Assembly (NCBI GenBank): GCA_012221805.1
Contig: CP015195.1
Coordinates: forward strand, 496,001-560,000
Source of the DNA: Pasteurellaceae bacterium RH1A
GTDB taxonomy: Bacteria > Pseudomonadota > Gammaproteobacteria > Enterobacterales > Pasteurellaceae
DNA length: 64,000 nucleotides
Direction: 5' to 3'
The position numbers and the translations under genes were made by a program. A model generated the notes under the pieces. It had not been told where the DNA came from. It saw only the letters and a program-made list of their open reading frames with translations, and ran no database searches. Of this stretch, positions 16,247-25,752 are shown piece after piece. Every line of letters starts with the position of its first letter. The first letter of the stretch is position 1.

Positions 16247-18397
16247 CTAAGAAAAACTGCTCCTACCTTTCTTTAGACGCAAGGCATTGGCCAAAACTGA
16301 CACCGAACTTAAGGCCATGGCTGCCCCTGCAATCACAGGGCTAAGTAGGCCAAAGGCTGCCAGAGGAATGCCGATCACATTATAAATCAGGGCAAAAAAG
16401 AGGTTTTGCTTGATGTTGGTTAGTGTTGCTCGAGCCAGATTGAGCCCTGTTACCAGTTGGCTGACCGAGGCCTGCATGAGGGTGGCGGAGGCGGTCTGTT
16501 CGGCCACATGGGCCCCGTTTTTCATGGCAAAGCTGACATCTGCTTGAGCCAGGGCCGGGGCATCGTTAATCCCATCGCCCACCATGGCGACAACCCTGCC
16601 ACTGGCCTGGAGCTGGGCGATTTTCTCGGCCTTGTCCCGGGGGCTAAGCTTGCAGTAGGCCTGTTTGATCCCTAAATCCTGGGCGATGAAATCGACAACA
16701 CTTTGCTGATCACCACTGAATACCTGCACCTCAATTCCCATCTTTTGCAGGGCTTGGACGGCCTTGAGGCTATCGGGCTTGAGGCTATCGACCAGAGCAA
16801 AGGCACCGATTGGCTCATCGTTCACTGCAACTGCAACAATCGAGCCTAGCTGCCAGGCAGGATCCAGCTTATCCGGCAAGACCAACCCACAATAGGCCGC
16901 TTGGCCAACCTTAACTCGGCCCAGATCTGGAATGTCCCCTTCAAGCCCCTGGCCGGCCTGGCTTTCCACCCCGCAAGCGGTCAATAAGGGCAGATTTTTT
17001 GCAAGGGCTTCCGCCACTAAGGCCTGGGCTAAGGGATGATTAGCGTGTTGTTCCAGGCTGGCAGTGATTTGTAGGAGCTGGTTTTCATCATAAAGTTTAG
17101 AAAGCACCAGGCTGGCTGCCACTTGGGGCTTGCCCTCGGTCAAGGTGCCGGTCTTGTCTAAAATCACCGTATCAACCTGGGCGGAACGCTCTAGGGCAGC
17201 AGCATCCTTAAACCAGATCCCAGCCCGGCTGGCCCGGCCCATGCCCACCATAATGGAAGCGGGCGTGGCTAATCCTAAGGCACAGGGGCAGGCAATCACC
17301 AGCACGGCCACGCTATGCACCAGGGCCTGGACAGGGTCGGCTGCCAGCCACCAGGTCAAAATAAAGGTCAGGAAGGAAAGGCTCATCACCACCGGCACAA
17401 AGACCCCTGCCACCTTGTCGGCAAAGCGGGCAATGGGGGCCTTGGAACCTTGGGCCTGGGCCAAGGCCTGGGTCAGGTCGCCCAAGAGGGTTTGGCTGCC
17501 CAGGCCCTGGGCTTGATAGGTAAGGGAGCCATCGCTCACCAGGGAACCGGCCAAGACCCGGCTGCCAGCCAGCTTGTTTTCAGGCCGGGATTCGCCAGTT
17601 AAATGGCTCTCATCTGTCCAGCCTGAACCGCTTAAGACCAGCCCATCGGCACAGATCCGCTCCCCCGTATTGGCCCGCAGTACATCACCGATTTTAACCT
17701 CATTCAAGGCCACTTCCTGCCAGGTTTCGCCGACTTGTTTGCTCACCTTCTGTGGGGTCAGTTCCAGCAGGAGGCCGATACTGTTAAGGCTCTGACGCTT
17801 GGTGCGGGCCTCCAAAAACTTGCCCAGGCTGACAAAGCCAATCACCATCACCGAGGCCTCAAAATAGATATGGTGCAGGGCCTGTTCCCCATGGAGGAAG
17901 AGCATGGCGGTGGAATAGAGGTAGATAATCAGCGTGCCGGAACTGACCAAGACGTCCATATTGGCCAGGCCGCCCTTGATGCTGGCGATAGCACTGCGAT
18001 AAAAAGGCAGGGCCAACCAAAGCTGAACCAGGCTGGCCAGGCCAAACTGCCAGAGGGGCGGGAGCATAAGGGCATGGGAGTTGAAGAGCATTCCTAACAT
18101 GCCAATGAGGAAGGGAATATTGATGGTCAAAAGCAGGATCAGCCGCCAATTTGCAGCTTTTTCAGGTTTTTGAACCGCTTGCTCTTGGAGCAGGCTGGCC
18201 GAGAAGCCAGTTTTTTCAATGATTTCAATCAGTTGCTGGCTAGAGGCCTGCTCAGAATTAAAGCTAATCTGAGCCTGTTCCGTAGCAAAATTGACACTGG
18301 CTGTTTCCACAAAGGGCTTTTTATTTAGTACCTTCTCAATCCGGCTGGCACAGGCCTGGCAGTGCATGCCAGCAATATTTAGGGTGATGTTTTGCAT
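16247..18397 (-). CDS. copA: Copper-exporting P1B-type ATPase
   Basis: This 716-residue inner-membrane pump exports Cu(I) using ATP. It has one N-terminal heavy-metal domain with CxxC at residues 13-16 (GMHCQACASR), a set of transmembrane helices with the CPC ion site in VIACPCALGLATP, the phosphorylation motif DKTGTLTEGKP, and the hinge GDGINDAPALAQAD. E. coli CopA has two metal domains and is longer; one domain is common in this family. No CueR-type operator or chaperone gene is seen next to it. It follows the DUF333 lipoprotein gene with a REPIN-like palindrome between. Confidence 0.93.
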   Translation of the reverse strand: MQNITLNIAGMHCQACASRIEKVLNKKPFVETASVNFATEQAQISFNSEQASSQQLIEIIEKTGFSASLLQEQAVQKPEKAANWRLILLLTINIPFLIGMLGMLFNSHALMLPPLWQFGLASLVQLWLALPFYRSAIASIKGGLANMDVLVSSGTLIIYLYSTAMLFLHGEQALHHIYFEASVMVIGFVSLGKFLEARTKRQSLNSIGLLLELTPQKVSKQVGETWQEVALNEVKIGDVLRANTGERICADGLVLSGSGWTDESHLTGESRPENKLAGSRVLAGSLVSDGSLTYQAQGLGSQTLLGDLTQALAQAQGSKAPIARFADKVAGVFVPVVMSLSFLTFILTWWLAADPVQALVHSVAVLVIACPCALGLATPASIMVGMGRASRAGIWFKDAAALERSAQVDTVILDKTGTLTEGKPQVAASLVLSKLYDENQLLQITASLEQHANHPLAQALVAEALAKNLPLLTACGVESQAGQGLEGDIPDLGRVKVGQAAYCGLVLPDKLDPAWQLGSIVAVAVNDEPIGAFALVDSLKPDSLKAVQALQKMGIEVQVFSGDQQSVVDFIAQDLGIKQAYCKLSPRDKAEKIAQLQASGRVVAMVGDGINDAPALAQADVSFAMKNGAHVAEQTASATLMQASVSQLVTGLNLARATLTNIKQNLFFALIYNVIGIPLAAFGLLSPVIAGAAMALSSVSVLANALRLKKGRSSFS

Positions 18398-18407
18398 AGT
18401 TTTCTCT

Positions 18408-18493
18408 GATGGCGCCAGCGCCCTCGCTGGTGCCTTAGTTTATTTAGAAATCTAAGGCTAAAAAGCAGCACCAGCCTGGAGGCTGGCGCTATC
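18408..18493. repeat. REPIN-like double palindrome, copy 4
   Basis: The arms GGCGCCAGCGCCCTCGCTGG and CCAGCCTGGAGGCTGGCGC are less well matched than in other copies. It lies just upstream of copA. Confidence 0.8.
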
Positions 18494-18518
18494 TTAGGGG
18501 CAAACCTTCCTTAGGCTA

Positions 18519-18755
18519 TTATTTGTTATGTTGGTGGAAAAACTCCCATTCTTCTACTACACGGCCATCTGGCAGGTGGCAGAGGGCGTATTCATTGCCT
18601 TGGGCATCTTTTTTGACTTCCGATTTGCCGCCCTGCTGCTGGCAAAAGACAGAAGCAGGATTGGCCATGCCGACTATAGGCGCTGAGTTTTCTTGGTTGG
18701 AACAGGCCGCTAAAGTTAGGCTGCTTAGAGCAGCCGCCGTGAGGGTTCTTTTCAT
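18519..18755 (-). CDS. DUF333-family small lipoprotein
   Basis: A 78-residue predicted lipoprotein. The signal MKRTLTAAALSSLTLAAC places the lipidated Cys at residue 18. The mature part carries the DUF333 pattern: MANPASVFCQQQGG, then YALCHLPDGRVVEEWEFF. This family is often annotated 'putative hemolysin' without experimental support, and no function is assigned here. Its ATG overlaps the last 4 bases of mpl, so it is probably translated by coupling with it. Confidence 0.8.
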   Translation of the reverse strand: MKRTLTAAALSSLTLAACSNQENSAPIVGMANPASVFCQQQGGKSEVKKDAQGNEYALCHLPDGRVVEEWEFFHQHNK

Positions 18756-20122
18756 GCTTTTTCCTCCAGTTTGTTGAGGAGTTTTTGGTGGATTCCCCCA
18801 AAGGCCCCGTTACTCATAACCAAAATATGATCGCCTGCCTGGGCGGCTTCTGCCACTTTTTCCACCAGCTCCTCTAAATTGGCCGACCAGTAGGCTGGCT
18901 GGCTGAGGCTGTTGGTAATCTGGCTGACCTGCCAAGGAATGGTATCAGGCTGGTAAACAAAGACCTGATCGGCATCAGCCAAGGACGGGGCAATTTCGTC
19001 CTTATGTACGCCCATCTTCATAGTATTAGAGCGAGGCTCAAGTACGGCTAAAATGCGGCTATCTGGGCCAACCTTGCCCCGAAGTGCGTCAATTGTGGCC
19101 AAAATGGCGGTTGGATGGTGGGCAAAATCATCGTAAACCGTAATGCCCTTCACTTCACCTTTCACCTCCAAACGGCGGTTGGCGTTAATAAAGGATCCTA
19201 AAGCCTCACAAGCACCTGCAACCTCCACGCTCGCATGGTGGGCAGCCGCAATGGCCATAAGGGCATTGTGCATATTATGGGCACCGACCAGGTTCCAACG
19301 CACTTCGCCGGCCTTTTCCTGCTGGTGGAAAACGGCAAAATGGCTGCAATCTGCCGACAGTGGCTGGGCATACCATTCCTTATCCTGGCCGATAAATTGT
19401 AGGTCGCTATAGGTGCCTAACTTGAGGGTATCTTGCACGTTCTGGTCAGATTCTGCTGATAAAATGCAGCCATTTTGTGGAATGGTGCGAATGAGGTGGT
19501 GGAACTGGCGTTGAATGGCCTTGAGATCGTCAAAAATATCGGCATGGTCGAAATCAATATTGTTGATAATCAGGGTTTTTGGTGAATAATGGACAAATTT
19601 TGACCGCTTGTCAAAGAAGGCTGAGTCGTATTCATCTGCCTCAATAGCAAAGAAAGGGCTGGAACCGAGACGAGCGGAAACCCCAAAATTACCGGCCACC
19701 CCCCCAATCAGGAAGCCAGTATCCAGACCGTTTTGGTCTAAAATCCAGGCCAACATGCCAGTCGTGGTGGTTTTGCCATGGGTGCCGGAAACGGCCAAGA
19801 CCCAGCGATCCTTAAGCAAGTGATCGTGCAACCATTGGGGGCCTGAGGTGTAGGGCAGCTGGTTGTTGAGCACATACTCTACACAAGGGTTGCCCCGGCT
19901 CATGGCATTACCAATCACCACCAAATCGGGGGCTGGTTGCAGTTGGGCCACATCGTAGTTGGGGATAATCTCAATGCCAGATTTCTCTAAAAAGGTGCTC
20001 ATAGGCGGGTAAACATTGGTGTCTGAGCCCGTAACCTTATAGCCCATCTCACGGGCAAGAATGGCCACGCCTCCCATAAAGGTGCCGCAAATGCCTAAAA
20101 TATGAATGTGTTTTTGTGTCAT
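18752..20122 (-). CDS. mpl: UDP-N-acetylmuramate:L-Ala-gamma-D-Glu-meso-DAP ligase
   Basis: A 456-residue Mur ligase that joins the recycled tripeptide L-Ala-D-Glu-mDAP to UDP-MurNAc, saving peptidoglycan fragments in the cytosol. It has the N-terminal HILGICGTFMGGVA, the ATP-binding GTHGKTTTTGML, EADEYDSAFFDKRSKFVHY, and the central DDFAHHPTA motif of MurC-like enzymes. Length matches E. coli Mpl (457). It is the first gene of a minus-strand run continuing with the DUF333 lipoprotein and copA. Confidence 0.95.
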   Translation of the reverse strand: MTQKHIHILGICGTFMGGVAILAREMGYKVTGSDTNVYPPMSTFLEKSGIEIIPNYDVAQLQPAPDLVVIGNAMSRGNPCVEYVLNNQLPYTSGPQWLHDHLLKDRWVLAVSGTHGKTTTTGMLAWILDQNGLDTGFLIGGVAGNFGVSARLGSSPFFAIEADEYDSAFFDKRSKFVHYSPKTLIINNIDFDHADIFDDLKAIQRQFHHLIRTIPQNGCILSAESDQNVQDTLKLGTYSDLQFIGQDKEWYAQPLSADCSHFAVFHQQEKAGEVRWNLVGAHNMHNALMAIAAAHHASVEVAGACEALGSFINANRRLEVKGEVKGITVYDDFAHHPTAILATIDALRGKVGPDSRILAVLEPRSNTMKMGVHKDEIAPSLADADQVFVYQPDTIPWQVSQITNSLSQPAYWSANLEELVEKVAEAAQAGDHILVMSNGAFGGIHQKLLNKLEEKA

Positions 20123-20252
20123 GGTGTTCCTTATGAAGCAAGGCTTATTTGAAACCTAGTCTAGCGAATTTTATTAAAAACTCAATGCTTTATTTCCCCT
20201 TAAACTCCCTTCAAAACCTGAGATTTTAATAGCCAAAATCCCTCAAGATCGC

Positions 20253-20296
20253 TATACTTGCACGCCCGCTTGAAAGTGGGGGATTTTTTATTTGAC
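20253..20296 (+). terminator. Possible leader terminator ahead of potD
   Basis: A TATACT box at 20253-20258 (with TAGCCA 17 bp upstream) is followed about 10 bp later by the stem CCCGCT-TGAA-AGTGGG and GGATTTTTTATTT. The hairpin would end transcription before potD, so it may be an attenuator. Alternatively it ends an unseen short transcript. Confidence 0.35.
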
Positions 20297-20317
20297 CCTT
20301 TAATGAGGAATAAGAAA

Positions 20318-21361
20318 TTGACCAAATTCGGCAAACTTTTTGCAAAAATGGCGGTAGTCGCCACCGCTTGTTCCGCGGTGATGGCAGCGGCCGCAGAAAA
20401 ACTCTATGTCTATAACTGGACAGAATATGTGCCTTCCTCCTTGTTAGAACAATTTACCAAGGAAACTGGTATTCAGGTCATTTACTCGACCTTTGAAAGC
20501 AATGAGGAAATGTACTCCAAGCTCAAACTGGCCAATGGGGCGGGTTACGATATTGTTTTCCCCTCCAGCTACTATGTAGGCAAGATGGCCAAAGAGGGCA
20601 TGCTGGCCGAGTTAGATAAGGCTAAGCTCAGCAACCTAAAAAATGTTTCAACAGAATTGATGGGCAAACCTTTTGACCCAGAAAACAAGTATTCCCTGCC
20701 CTATGTTTATGGCCTAACAGGTTTGGGCATAAACAAGAGCGAAATCGACCCAGCCAGCCTCACCAGCTGGGGCGACTTGTGGAAAAGCGAATTCAAAGGC
20801 AAGGTCTTGCTGATGAATGACTCTCGTGAGGTCTTCCATATGGCTCTCTTGTTGGACGGCAAATCGCCCAACACACAGAATCCAGAGGAAATCAAGGCCG
20901 CCTACGAGCGTTTATTAACCCTTAAGCCGAATGTGCTGGTCTTTAATTCCGACTCACCAGAAATGCCTTATTTGCAGGGCGAGGTGGCTGTTGGCATGCA
21001 ATGGACTGGCTCGGCCCACCGTGCGAAGAGCGAGAATCCAGACATTGATTTCATCTTCCCCAAAGAAGGTGCCATTATTTGGATGGATAACTACGTGATT
21101 CCTAAAAATGCGGCCAATAAGGAAGCAGCACATAAATTTATTGATTTCTTGCTGCGTCCTGAATCGGCCAAAGAGGTGATCGAAACCATGGGCTTCTCCA
21201 TGCCAAACGAGGGGGTAAAAGCAATTTTAAGCCCTGAATTGGCCAGCGACCCCTTGATTTTTCCACCTTTAGAAGAACTTGAAAAAGGTATTTTGCAGGA
21301 GGACGTGGGCGATGCCACCGAAATCTATGAAAAATACTGGACTGAACTAAAAACACGTTAA
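20318..21361 (+). CDS. potD: Spermidine/putrescine-binding periplasmic protein
   Basis: A 347-residue solute-binding protein for polyamines. The mature part begins [26 protein letters not shown] and carries [24 protein letters not shown], and the C-terminal [17 protein letters not shown] typical of PotD. I choose TTG at 20318 because GAGGA lies 7 bp ahead and the resulting signal peptide is normal ([10 protein letters not shown], then [16 protein letters not shown]); an ATG at 20303 lacks an SD. No potABC genes adjoin, so it is an orphan binding protein that probably serves a transporter encoded elsewhere. An exact uptake core lies in the signal peptide region (20363-20371). Confidence 0.92.
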   Translation: MTKFGKLFAKMAVVATACSAVMAAAAEKLYVYNWTEYVPSSLLEQFTKETGIQVIYSTFESNEEMYSKLKLANGAGYDIVFPSSYYVGKMAKEGMLAELDKAKLSNLKNVSTELMGKPFDPENKYSLPYVYGLTGLGINKSEIDPASLTSWGDLWKSEFKGKVLLMNDSREVFHMALLLDGKSPNTQNPEEIKAAYERLLTLKPNVLVFNSDSPEMPYLQGEVAVGMQWTGSAHRAKSENPDIDFIFPKEGAIIWMDNYVIPKNAANKEAAHKFIDFLLRPESAKEVIETMGFSMPNEGVKAILSPELASDPLIFPPLEELEKGILQEDVGDATEIYEKYWTELKTR

Positions 21362-21378
21362 TTTGAGGTTTGACTACA

Positions 21379-21948
21379 ATGTCTCATTCTACATCTTTAA
21401 CCGCCAACCCAGCCCCGCTTGGCCTGTGCGGTTTTGCTTTAACCACCTGGCTTTTAAGCCTTATCAATAACGGCACCTTTAGTGGTGACAATGTCGGCCT
21501 GGTGTTGGCCATGGGCTTTGCCTTTGGCGGTACGGCACAAATGATCGCCGGTATGTTTGAATTTTCTAAGGGCAACACCTTTGGCTTTACGGCTTTCACC
21601 AGCTACGGTGCCTTCTGGTGGTCTTTCGCCCTCTTCAAAGTTTTCTTTGCTGACAAGGTTTCGCCAGAATTTATCGGCTGGTATCTCGTGGTTTGGGGTA
21701 CCTTTACCCTTATGATGTTTATCGGCACCCTGGCCAAGGCCCGTGCCCTACAGGCCATTTTCTTAAGCCTAACCATCACCTTCTACTTATTAGCCATCGG
21801 TGATTTCACAGGTAACCATTCTATTACCCATATCGGCGGTAACTTTGGTTTATTAACTGCCCTTTTAGCCTTCTACTTGGCTGCGGCAGATATCATCAAC
21901 GACAGCTTCGGCCGTACTGTTCTGCCAATTGGTGAGCCTAAGGCCTAA
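21379..21948 (+). CDS. satP: Acetate/succinate transporter, SatP (YaaH/GPR1) family
   Basis: A 189-residue inner-membrane protein with six predicted helices, carrying the family signature NPAPLGLCGFALTTWLL near the N-terminus and a second conserved stretch FGGTAQMIAGMFEF. Members import acetate or succinate with protons. The ATG at 21379 has GAGG 10 bp upstream; a TTG three codons earlier is too close to it. It starts 17 bp after potD and is probably cotranscribed, an unusual pairing with no clear metabolic link. Confidence 0.88.
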   Translation: MSHSTSLTANPAPLGLCGFALTTWLLSLINNGTFSGDNVGLVLAMGFAFGGTAQMIAGMFEFSKGNTFGFTAFTSYGAFWWSFALFKVFFADKVSPEFIGWYLVVWGTFTLMMFIGTLAKARALQAIFLSLTITFYLLAIGDFTGNHSITHIGGNFGLLTALLAFYLAAADIINDSFGRTVLPIGEPKA

Positions 21949-22013
21949 CAAGCGGTCAAAAATCCGCATTTTTTCGCAAAAAAATAGCCCCTCCAGCAGG
22001 GGCTATTTGTTTA
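21949..22013 (+). terminator. Uptake signal followed by an intrinsic terminator
   Basis: An exact uptake core ACAAGCGGTC at 21949-21958 overlaps the satP stop. It is followed by the hairpin AAATAGCCCCT / AGGGGCTATTT with a short loop and TTTGTTT. Confidence 0.7.
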
Positions 22014-22043
22014 CTCAACCAGACTTTTTTACTCAATTCAATC

Positions 22044-22589
22044 TTAATTAATTACACCACAAGCCATACGAGGGCCGCCACCGCCTAATGGGGCTGGGTG
22101 GTCAGAGTGGTTGTCGCCACCTGCGTGGATCATCAAAGAACGGCCTTTGACATCTTCTAATTTTTTCAAGCGAGGTGCCAGCACAGGGTATTCAGCCTTG
22201 CCATCATGATCAACGACCAGGGCTGGCAAATCGCCTAAGTGGGCTTCATCAGACCACGGGAAGCCGTGTTTGCCTGCCTTGGTTGGATCCCAGTGGCCGC
22301 CTGCACCTAGGCCTGCAACTAACTTACCGTCTTTTTCTTTCGGCTCACAGCTTGGGTTTTCATGAATATGGAAGCCGTGCATACCATGAGCCAGGCTGTG
22401 TAGGTTTGGGGTGAAGACCAAACCATAGGCTGATTCAGTAATCACCACGGTTCCCACATCCTTATTGCCATTGGCCGGGTCAAGCTGTTGAACTTTGACC
22501 TCGATTTGTTTAGGCATCTCTGTTTGGGCCATTGCTGGTGCAGCAAGCAGGCTGCTCAAGGCAGCAAGGGCAAAGATTTGTTTTTTCAT
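22044..22589 (-). CDS. sodC: Periplasmic Cu,Zn superoxide dismutase
   Basis: A 181-residue secreted enzyme that removes superoxide in the periplasm. The signal peptide is [21 protein letters not shown]. Copper and zinc ligands are seen in [45 protein letters not shown], and [12 protein letters not shown]; the disulfide Cys pair is present (SCEP and MACGVIN). The start at 22589 is set by AAGGAGAT and the signal peptide; an in-frame ATG 48 bp upstream is less likely. A perfect CRP site lies about 80 bp upstream. In Pasteurellaceae SodC is linked to survival against host oxidants. Confidence 0.95.
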   Translation of the reverse strand: MKKQIFALAALSSLLAAPAMAQTEMPKQIEVKVQQLDPANGNKDVGTVVITESAYGLVFTPNLHSLAHGMHGFHIHENPSCEPKEKDGKLVAGLGAGGHWDPTKAGKHGFPWSDEAHLGDLPALVVDHDGKAEYPVLAPRLKKLEDVKGRSLMIHAGGDNHSDHPAPLGGGGPRMACGVIN

Positions 22590-22665
22590 AAGATCTCCTT
22601 TGGGGTTGAAAAACAGGTCCATTGTAAAGTTTTTCATTGTTTATGCAATAAATAAGCATAAACAA

Positions 22666-22681
22666 TGTGACTTAGGTCACA
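22666..22681. promoter_or_regulatory. CRP site between sodC and the thiamine operon
   Basis: TGTGA-CTTAGG-TCACA is a perfect match to both halves of the CRP consensus. The centre is about 85 bp from the sodC start and about 50 bp upstream of the thi -35 box, so sodC is the likelier target. Confidence 0.6.
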
Positions 22682-22720
22682 TTTTGCAGTGGCTAACCCA
22701 GCTATTGACAAACCACAATC

Positions 22721-22749
22721 TTTACATTTTTGCTGACAAAGTTTATAGT
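22721..22749 (+). promoter_or_regulatory. Sigma70 promoter of the TPP-riboswitch operon
   Basis: TTTACA and TATAGT, each 5 of 6 to consensus, are 17 bp apart and end about 15 bp before the riboswitch. Confidence 0.65.
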
Positions 22750-22761
22750 AGTTCAACTTTT

Positions 22762-22870
22762 AGTCGGGGTGCTTGCCTGCAAGCTGAGAAATACCCGTGA
22801 ACCTGATACAGTTAGCACTGACGTAGGGAACTAAAAAATAGCCCAAACTGCCGCTATTTCCTCTTTTTCG
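22762..22870 (+). ncRNA. TPP riboswitch with downstream terminator
   Basis: The sequence has the THI-box landmarks in order: CGGGGTGC, CTGAGAAATACCCGTGAACC, TGATACAGTTAGC and ACGTAGGGAA. This is the aptamer that binds thiamine pyrophosphate. It is followed by the hairpin AAATAGC...GCTATTT and CCTCTTTTT (about 22836-22869), which fits control by premature termination. It lies about 70 bp ahead of tenA, so tenA, thiM and the downstream transporter should be shut off when TPP is abundant. Confidence 0.95.
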
Positions 22871-22911
22871 TTTGTGTTGGCTCGACTTTTCAACCCAATG
22901 AGGAAATGACG

Positions 22912-23562
22912 ATGACCATCAGCACTCAACTTATCCAACATGCCGCCCCCTTCTGGCAGGCCTATACCCAGCACGAATTTGTCCGCCAATTAGGCGCCGG
23001 CACCTTGCCCAAGGCCTGTTTTCAACACTATCTCAAGCAGGACTACCTCTATCTCTTTCACTATTCCCGTGCCCTTGCCCTGGCTATTTACAAGGCCGAA
23101 AACTTCGCCCAAATGGACTATTCCCGCCGGGCCTTGGAGGTGATTTTATCCGAAGTCCAGCTCCATATTGCCTTCTGTAAGCAGTGGGGGATTTCCGAGA
23201 GCGAATTGCAGGCCCTGCCTGAATCGGCTGCCTGTGTGGCCTACACCCGCTATGTCCTAGACTGCGGTGCCAACGGCAGCCTGGCCGAACTCTATGCCGC
23301 CATCGCCCCTTGTGCCATTGGCTATGCCCATATCGGTAAACGTTTGGCTCAAACTGGCGTGGAGAATAATCCCTATCAAGCCTGGATCGACACCTATGCC
23401 AGCCCTGAATTTCAGGCGGGCGTGGCAGAATTAGAGGCCTTTTTAGACCAGCTCTGCCAAGGCTTGAGCGAGCAACAGCTGGCCAAAATCCAGACTATTT
23501 TTAACACCGCCACTCGTATGGAAGCGGCCTTTTGGCAGATGGGCTTGGACCTAAGCGAGTAG
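22912..23562 (+). CDS. tenA: Aminopyrimidine aminohydrolase / thiaminase II
   Basis: A 216-residue all-helical protein that hydrolyses degraded thiamine pyrimidines so that they can be salvaged. TenA features are [34 protein letters not shown] near the start, the active-site Cys in [14 protein letters not shown], and [16 protein letters not shown]. The ATG at 22912 is preferred because GAGGA lies 7 bp upstream; another ATG two codons earlier is too close. It is the first gene of the riboswitch operon, with thiM 4 bp after its stop. Confidence 0.95.
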   Translation: MTISTQLIQHAAPFWQAYTQHEFVRQLGAGTLPKACFQHYLKQDYLYLFHYSRALALAIYKAENFAQMDYSRRALEVILSEVQLHIAFCKQWGISESELQALPESAACVAYTRYVLDCGANGSLAELYAAIAPCAIGYAHIGKRLAQTGVENNPYQAWIDTYASPEFQAGVAELEAFLDQLCQGLSEQQLAKIQTIFNTATRMEAAFWQMGLDLSE

Positions 23563-23566
23563 CCCG

Positions 23567-24367
23567 ATGAAAGTCCAATTTTTGCAAAAAATCCGCCAAA
23601 CCAACCCGCTTGTGCATAACCTAACCAACATTGTAGCCGCCAATTTTTCGGCCAATGGCCTGCTGGCTTTGGGGGCTTCTCCCATTATGTCGGCCTGTGT
23701 GGAGGAAATGGAGGAAGTGCCTGCGCTGAGCCAGGCGGTGGTCATTAACATCGGCACCCTTATGGGCAAGGACTTGGCGGCTATGCGTTTGGCTGGCCAA
23801 ACGGCTAATCGCCTAGGCTTGCCTGTAGTGCTGGATCCTGTCGGCGTGGGGGCAACTAGCTTTCGCCGTGCCACGGTGGAAGCCCTCTTAAAAGATGTGC
23901 AATTTAGTGCCATTCGGGGCAATGCGGGGGAATTGGCCGTCTTAGCGGGGGCTGATTGGCAGGCCAAGGGGGTAGATGCAGGCCAGGGTTCAGCAGATTT
24001 GGCCAGCATTGCCCAAACCGTGGCTCGCAAATACCAAACCATTGCAGTCATCAGCGGGGAAACTGATTGGCTAAGTGATGGAAAACAAACCGTCAGCCTG
24101 CATAACGGCACGCCCCTTTTCCCTAAAATCACCGCTTCGGGCTGCCTGCTTAGTGCCGTCTGTGGGGCTTTTTTGGCAGTTGCAGAAAAAGGGGATTATT
24201 TGGCCGCTTTAATCGAGGCTTGCACAGCCTATGCCGTGGCTGGAGAGTTAGCCGCCCAAGGCCTGCAAGCCTACCAACACAGCCAGTTTATGATCTGCCT
24301 GCTGGATGAGCTGGCCGGCCTAACCCCAGAAGCCGTTGAGGCCTTGGCCAGGGTGAATTATGTCTAA
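23567..24367 (+). CDS. thiM: Hydroxyethylthiazole kinase
   Basis: A 266-residue ribokinase-fold enzyme that phosphorylates the thiazole alcohol (THZ) for thiamine synthesis. It has [43 protein letters not shown], the nucleotide block [13 protein letters not shown], and the anion hole region [15 protein letters not shown] with the catalytic Cys. It starts 4 bp after tenA and its last codons overlap the transporter start, so the three genes are translated together. thiD and thiE, which usually follow thiM in this family, are missing here. Confidence 0.95.
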   Translation: MKVQFLQKIRQTNPLVHNLTNIVAANFSANGLLALGASPIMSACVEEMEEVPALSQAVVINIGTLMGKDLAAMRLAGQTANRLGLPVVLDPVGVGATSFRRATVEALLKDVQFSAIRGNAGELAVLAGADWQAKGVDAGQGSADLASIAQTVARKYQTIAVISGETDWLSDGKQTVSLHNGTPLFPKITASGCLLSAVCGAFLAVAEKGDYLAALIEACTAYAVAGELAAQGLQAYQHSQFMICLLDELAGLTPEAVEALARVNYV

Positions 24368-25667
24368 TCTTTCGCCTGCAAAAGTGGCCACTGCATCCAT
24401 GGTCGGCACGGCCATTGAGTATTTTGATAACTATATCTACACCATGGCAACGGTCTTGGTCTTTAACCTTCAGTTTTTCAACAGCCAAGATCCCGTTTCC
24501 AACCAACTGATGTCCCTGTCGGTGCTGGCCCTGGCCTTTTTCACTCGGCCTATGGGCGCCATTCTCTTCGGCCATTTTGGCGATAGGTTCGGCCGCAAGC
24601 AGACCCTGATTGCCTCCCTGCTCTTGATGGGCTTTTCGACCGTCGCCATCGGCCTCCTGCCCACCTATGCCTCCATCGGTATTTGGGCAACCGCCTTGCT
24701 CTGCCTCTGCCGAATTGGCCAGGGCCTAGGTCTGGGTGGCGAATGGGGCGGAGCCGCCTTGGTGGCAACCGAACACGCCCCCGCCCACAAGCGGGCCTGG
24801 TACGGCATTTTTCCGCAACTGGGTGCGCCTATTGGCCTGCTTCTGGCCAACGGATCCTTTTTTGCTGTGTCCACCCTTTTTGGCGAGCAGGCCTTTTTAG
24901 ACTGGGCCTGGCGTATCCCCTTTTTGGCTTCTATCGTGATGATTGCCATCGGCCTCTATATTCGCCTGAAAATCAGCGAAAGCCCGGTTTTCCTCAAAGC
25001 CCAAGAAAAGGGCAAGAACCGCCACACCCCGCTCAAAACCCTGCTGACCCAGCACTTCAAGCCCTTTGTACTGGGTGTCTTGATTGCCACCGCAGGCTAT
25101 GTGCTTTTTTACATTTTAGTGGCCTTTACCCCCATTTTCGTCAAAAGCCCAGCCGCCCTCTCGGCCCAAGGCCACCCAACCGGCCTAGGCCTGCCCGCCA
25201 ATCTCTACACGGGTTATTTACTCATTACCTCGGTCATCTTCGGCCTGGCCATCGCCCTGTCAGGCTACGGGTCAGACAAAATCGGTCGCCGCAAGCTCCT
25301 GCTTATCGCCACGGGCTTAACCGTACTTTACGGCCTGTCTATGCCCCTTTTTTTACTGAACGGCACACCCCTGTCCATTTTTCTCTTTTTAACCATCGGT
25401 ATGATCCTGATTGGCCTGAGCTTCGGCCCTATGGCTGTGATCCTGCCTGAACTTTTCCCAACCGAGGTTCGCTACACCGGTGCTTCTTTGGCCTATACCA
25501 CGGCTGGCATTTTAGGCGCCAGCGTCTTTACCATTATTGCGGTTAGGATCAACGAGCATTGGGGGCTTTTGGGCGTGGGCGGCTATTTGTCGGTGGCTTC
25601 ACTTTTGAGCTTTTGGGCACTTTGGCAGGTGGAAGAAACCAGGGGCGTGAATTTGGAGGAGATTTAG
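24360..25667 (+). CDS. MFS (metabolite:H+ symporter) transporter in the thiamine operon
   Basis: A 435-residue, twelve-helix major facilitator of the MHS group, with the loop motif [30 protein letters not shown], and a second-half copy [13 protein letters not shown]. Its start overlaps thiM by 8 bp. H. influenzae has a similar gene (HI0418) after thiM-thiD-thiE. From the TPP riboswitch I infer import of thiamine, hydroxymethylpyrimidine, thiazole or a degraded form; the substrate is not known. General MHS members carry proline, betaine or organic acids, so another substrate remains possible. Confidence 0.85.
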   Translation: MSNLSPAKVATASMVGTAIEYFDNYIYTMATVLVFNLQFFNSQDPVSNQLMSLSVLALAFFTRPMGAILFGHFGDRFGRKQTLIASLLLMGFSTVAIGLLPTYASIGIWATALLCLCRIGQGLGLGGEWGGAALVATEHAPAHKRAWYGIFPQLGAPIGLLLANGSFFAVSTLFGEQAFLDWAWRIPFLASIVMIAIGLYIRLKISESPVFLKAQEKGKNRHTPLKTLLTQHFKPFVLGVLIATAGYVLFYILVAFTPIFVKSPAALSAQGHPTGLGLPANLYTGYLLITSVIFGLAIALSGYGSDKIGRRKLLLIATGLTVLYGLSMPLFLLNGTPLSIFLFLTIGMILIGLSFGPMAVILPELFPTEVRYTGASLAYTTAGILGASVFTIIAVRINEHWGLLGVGGYLSVASLLSFWALWQVEETRGVNLEEI

Positions 25668-25752
25668 GGATAAGAAGCAGCTAAATTGGGCAGAGAATTT
25701 GCAAAAAACTTTCTCAATTTGGCCGCTTGTAGAGTGTGATTTACCGTACTAT

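Noticed and set aside
23551..24132. A 193-codon frame antisense to thiM, and a 255-codon frame inside the MFS gene (24683-25450)
   Set aside because: Both lie within clear genes, have unusual composition (Pro/Arg/Ser-rich) and no family resemblance.
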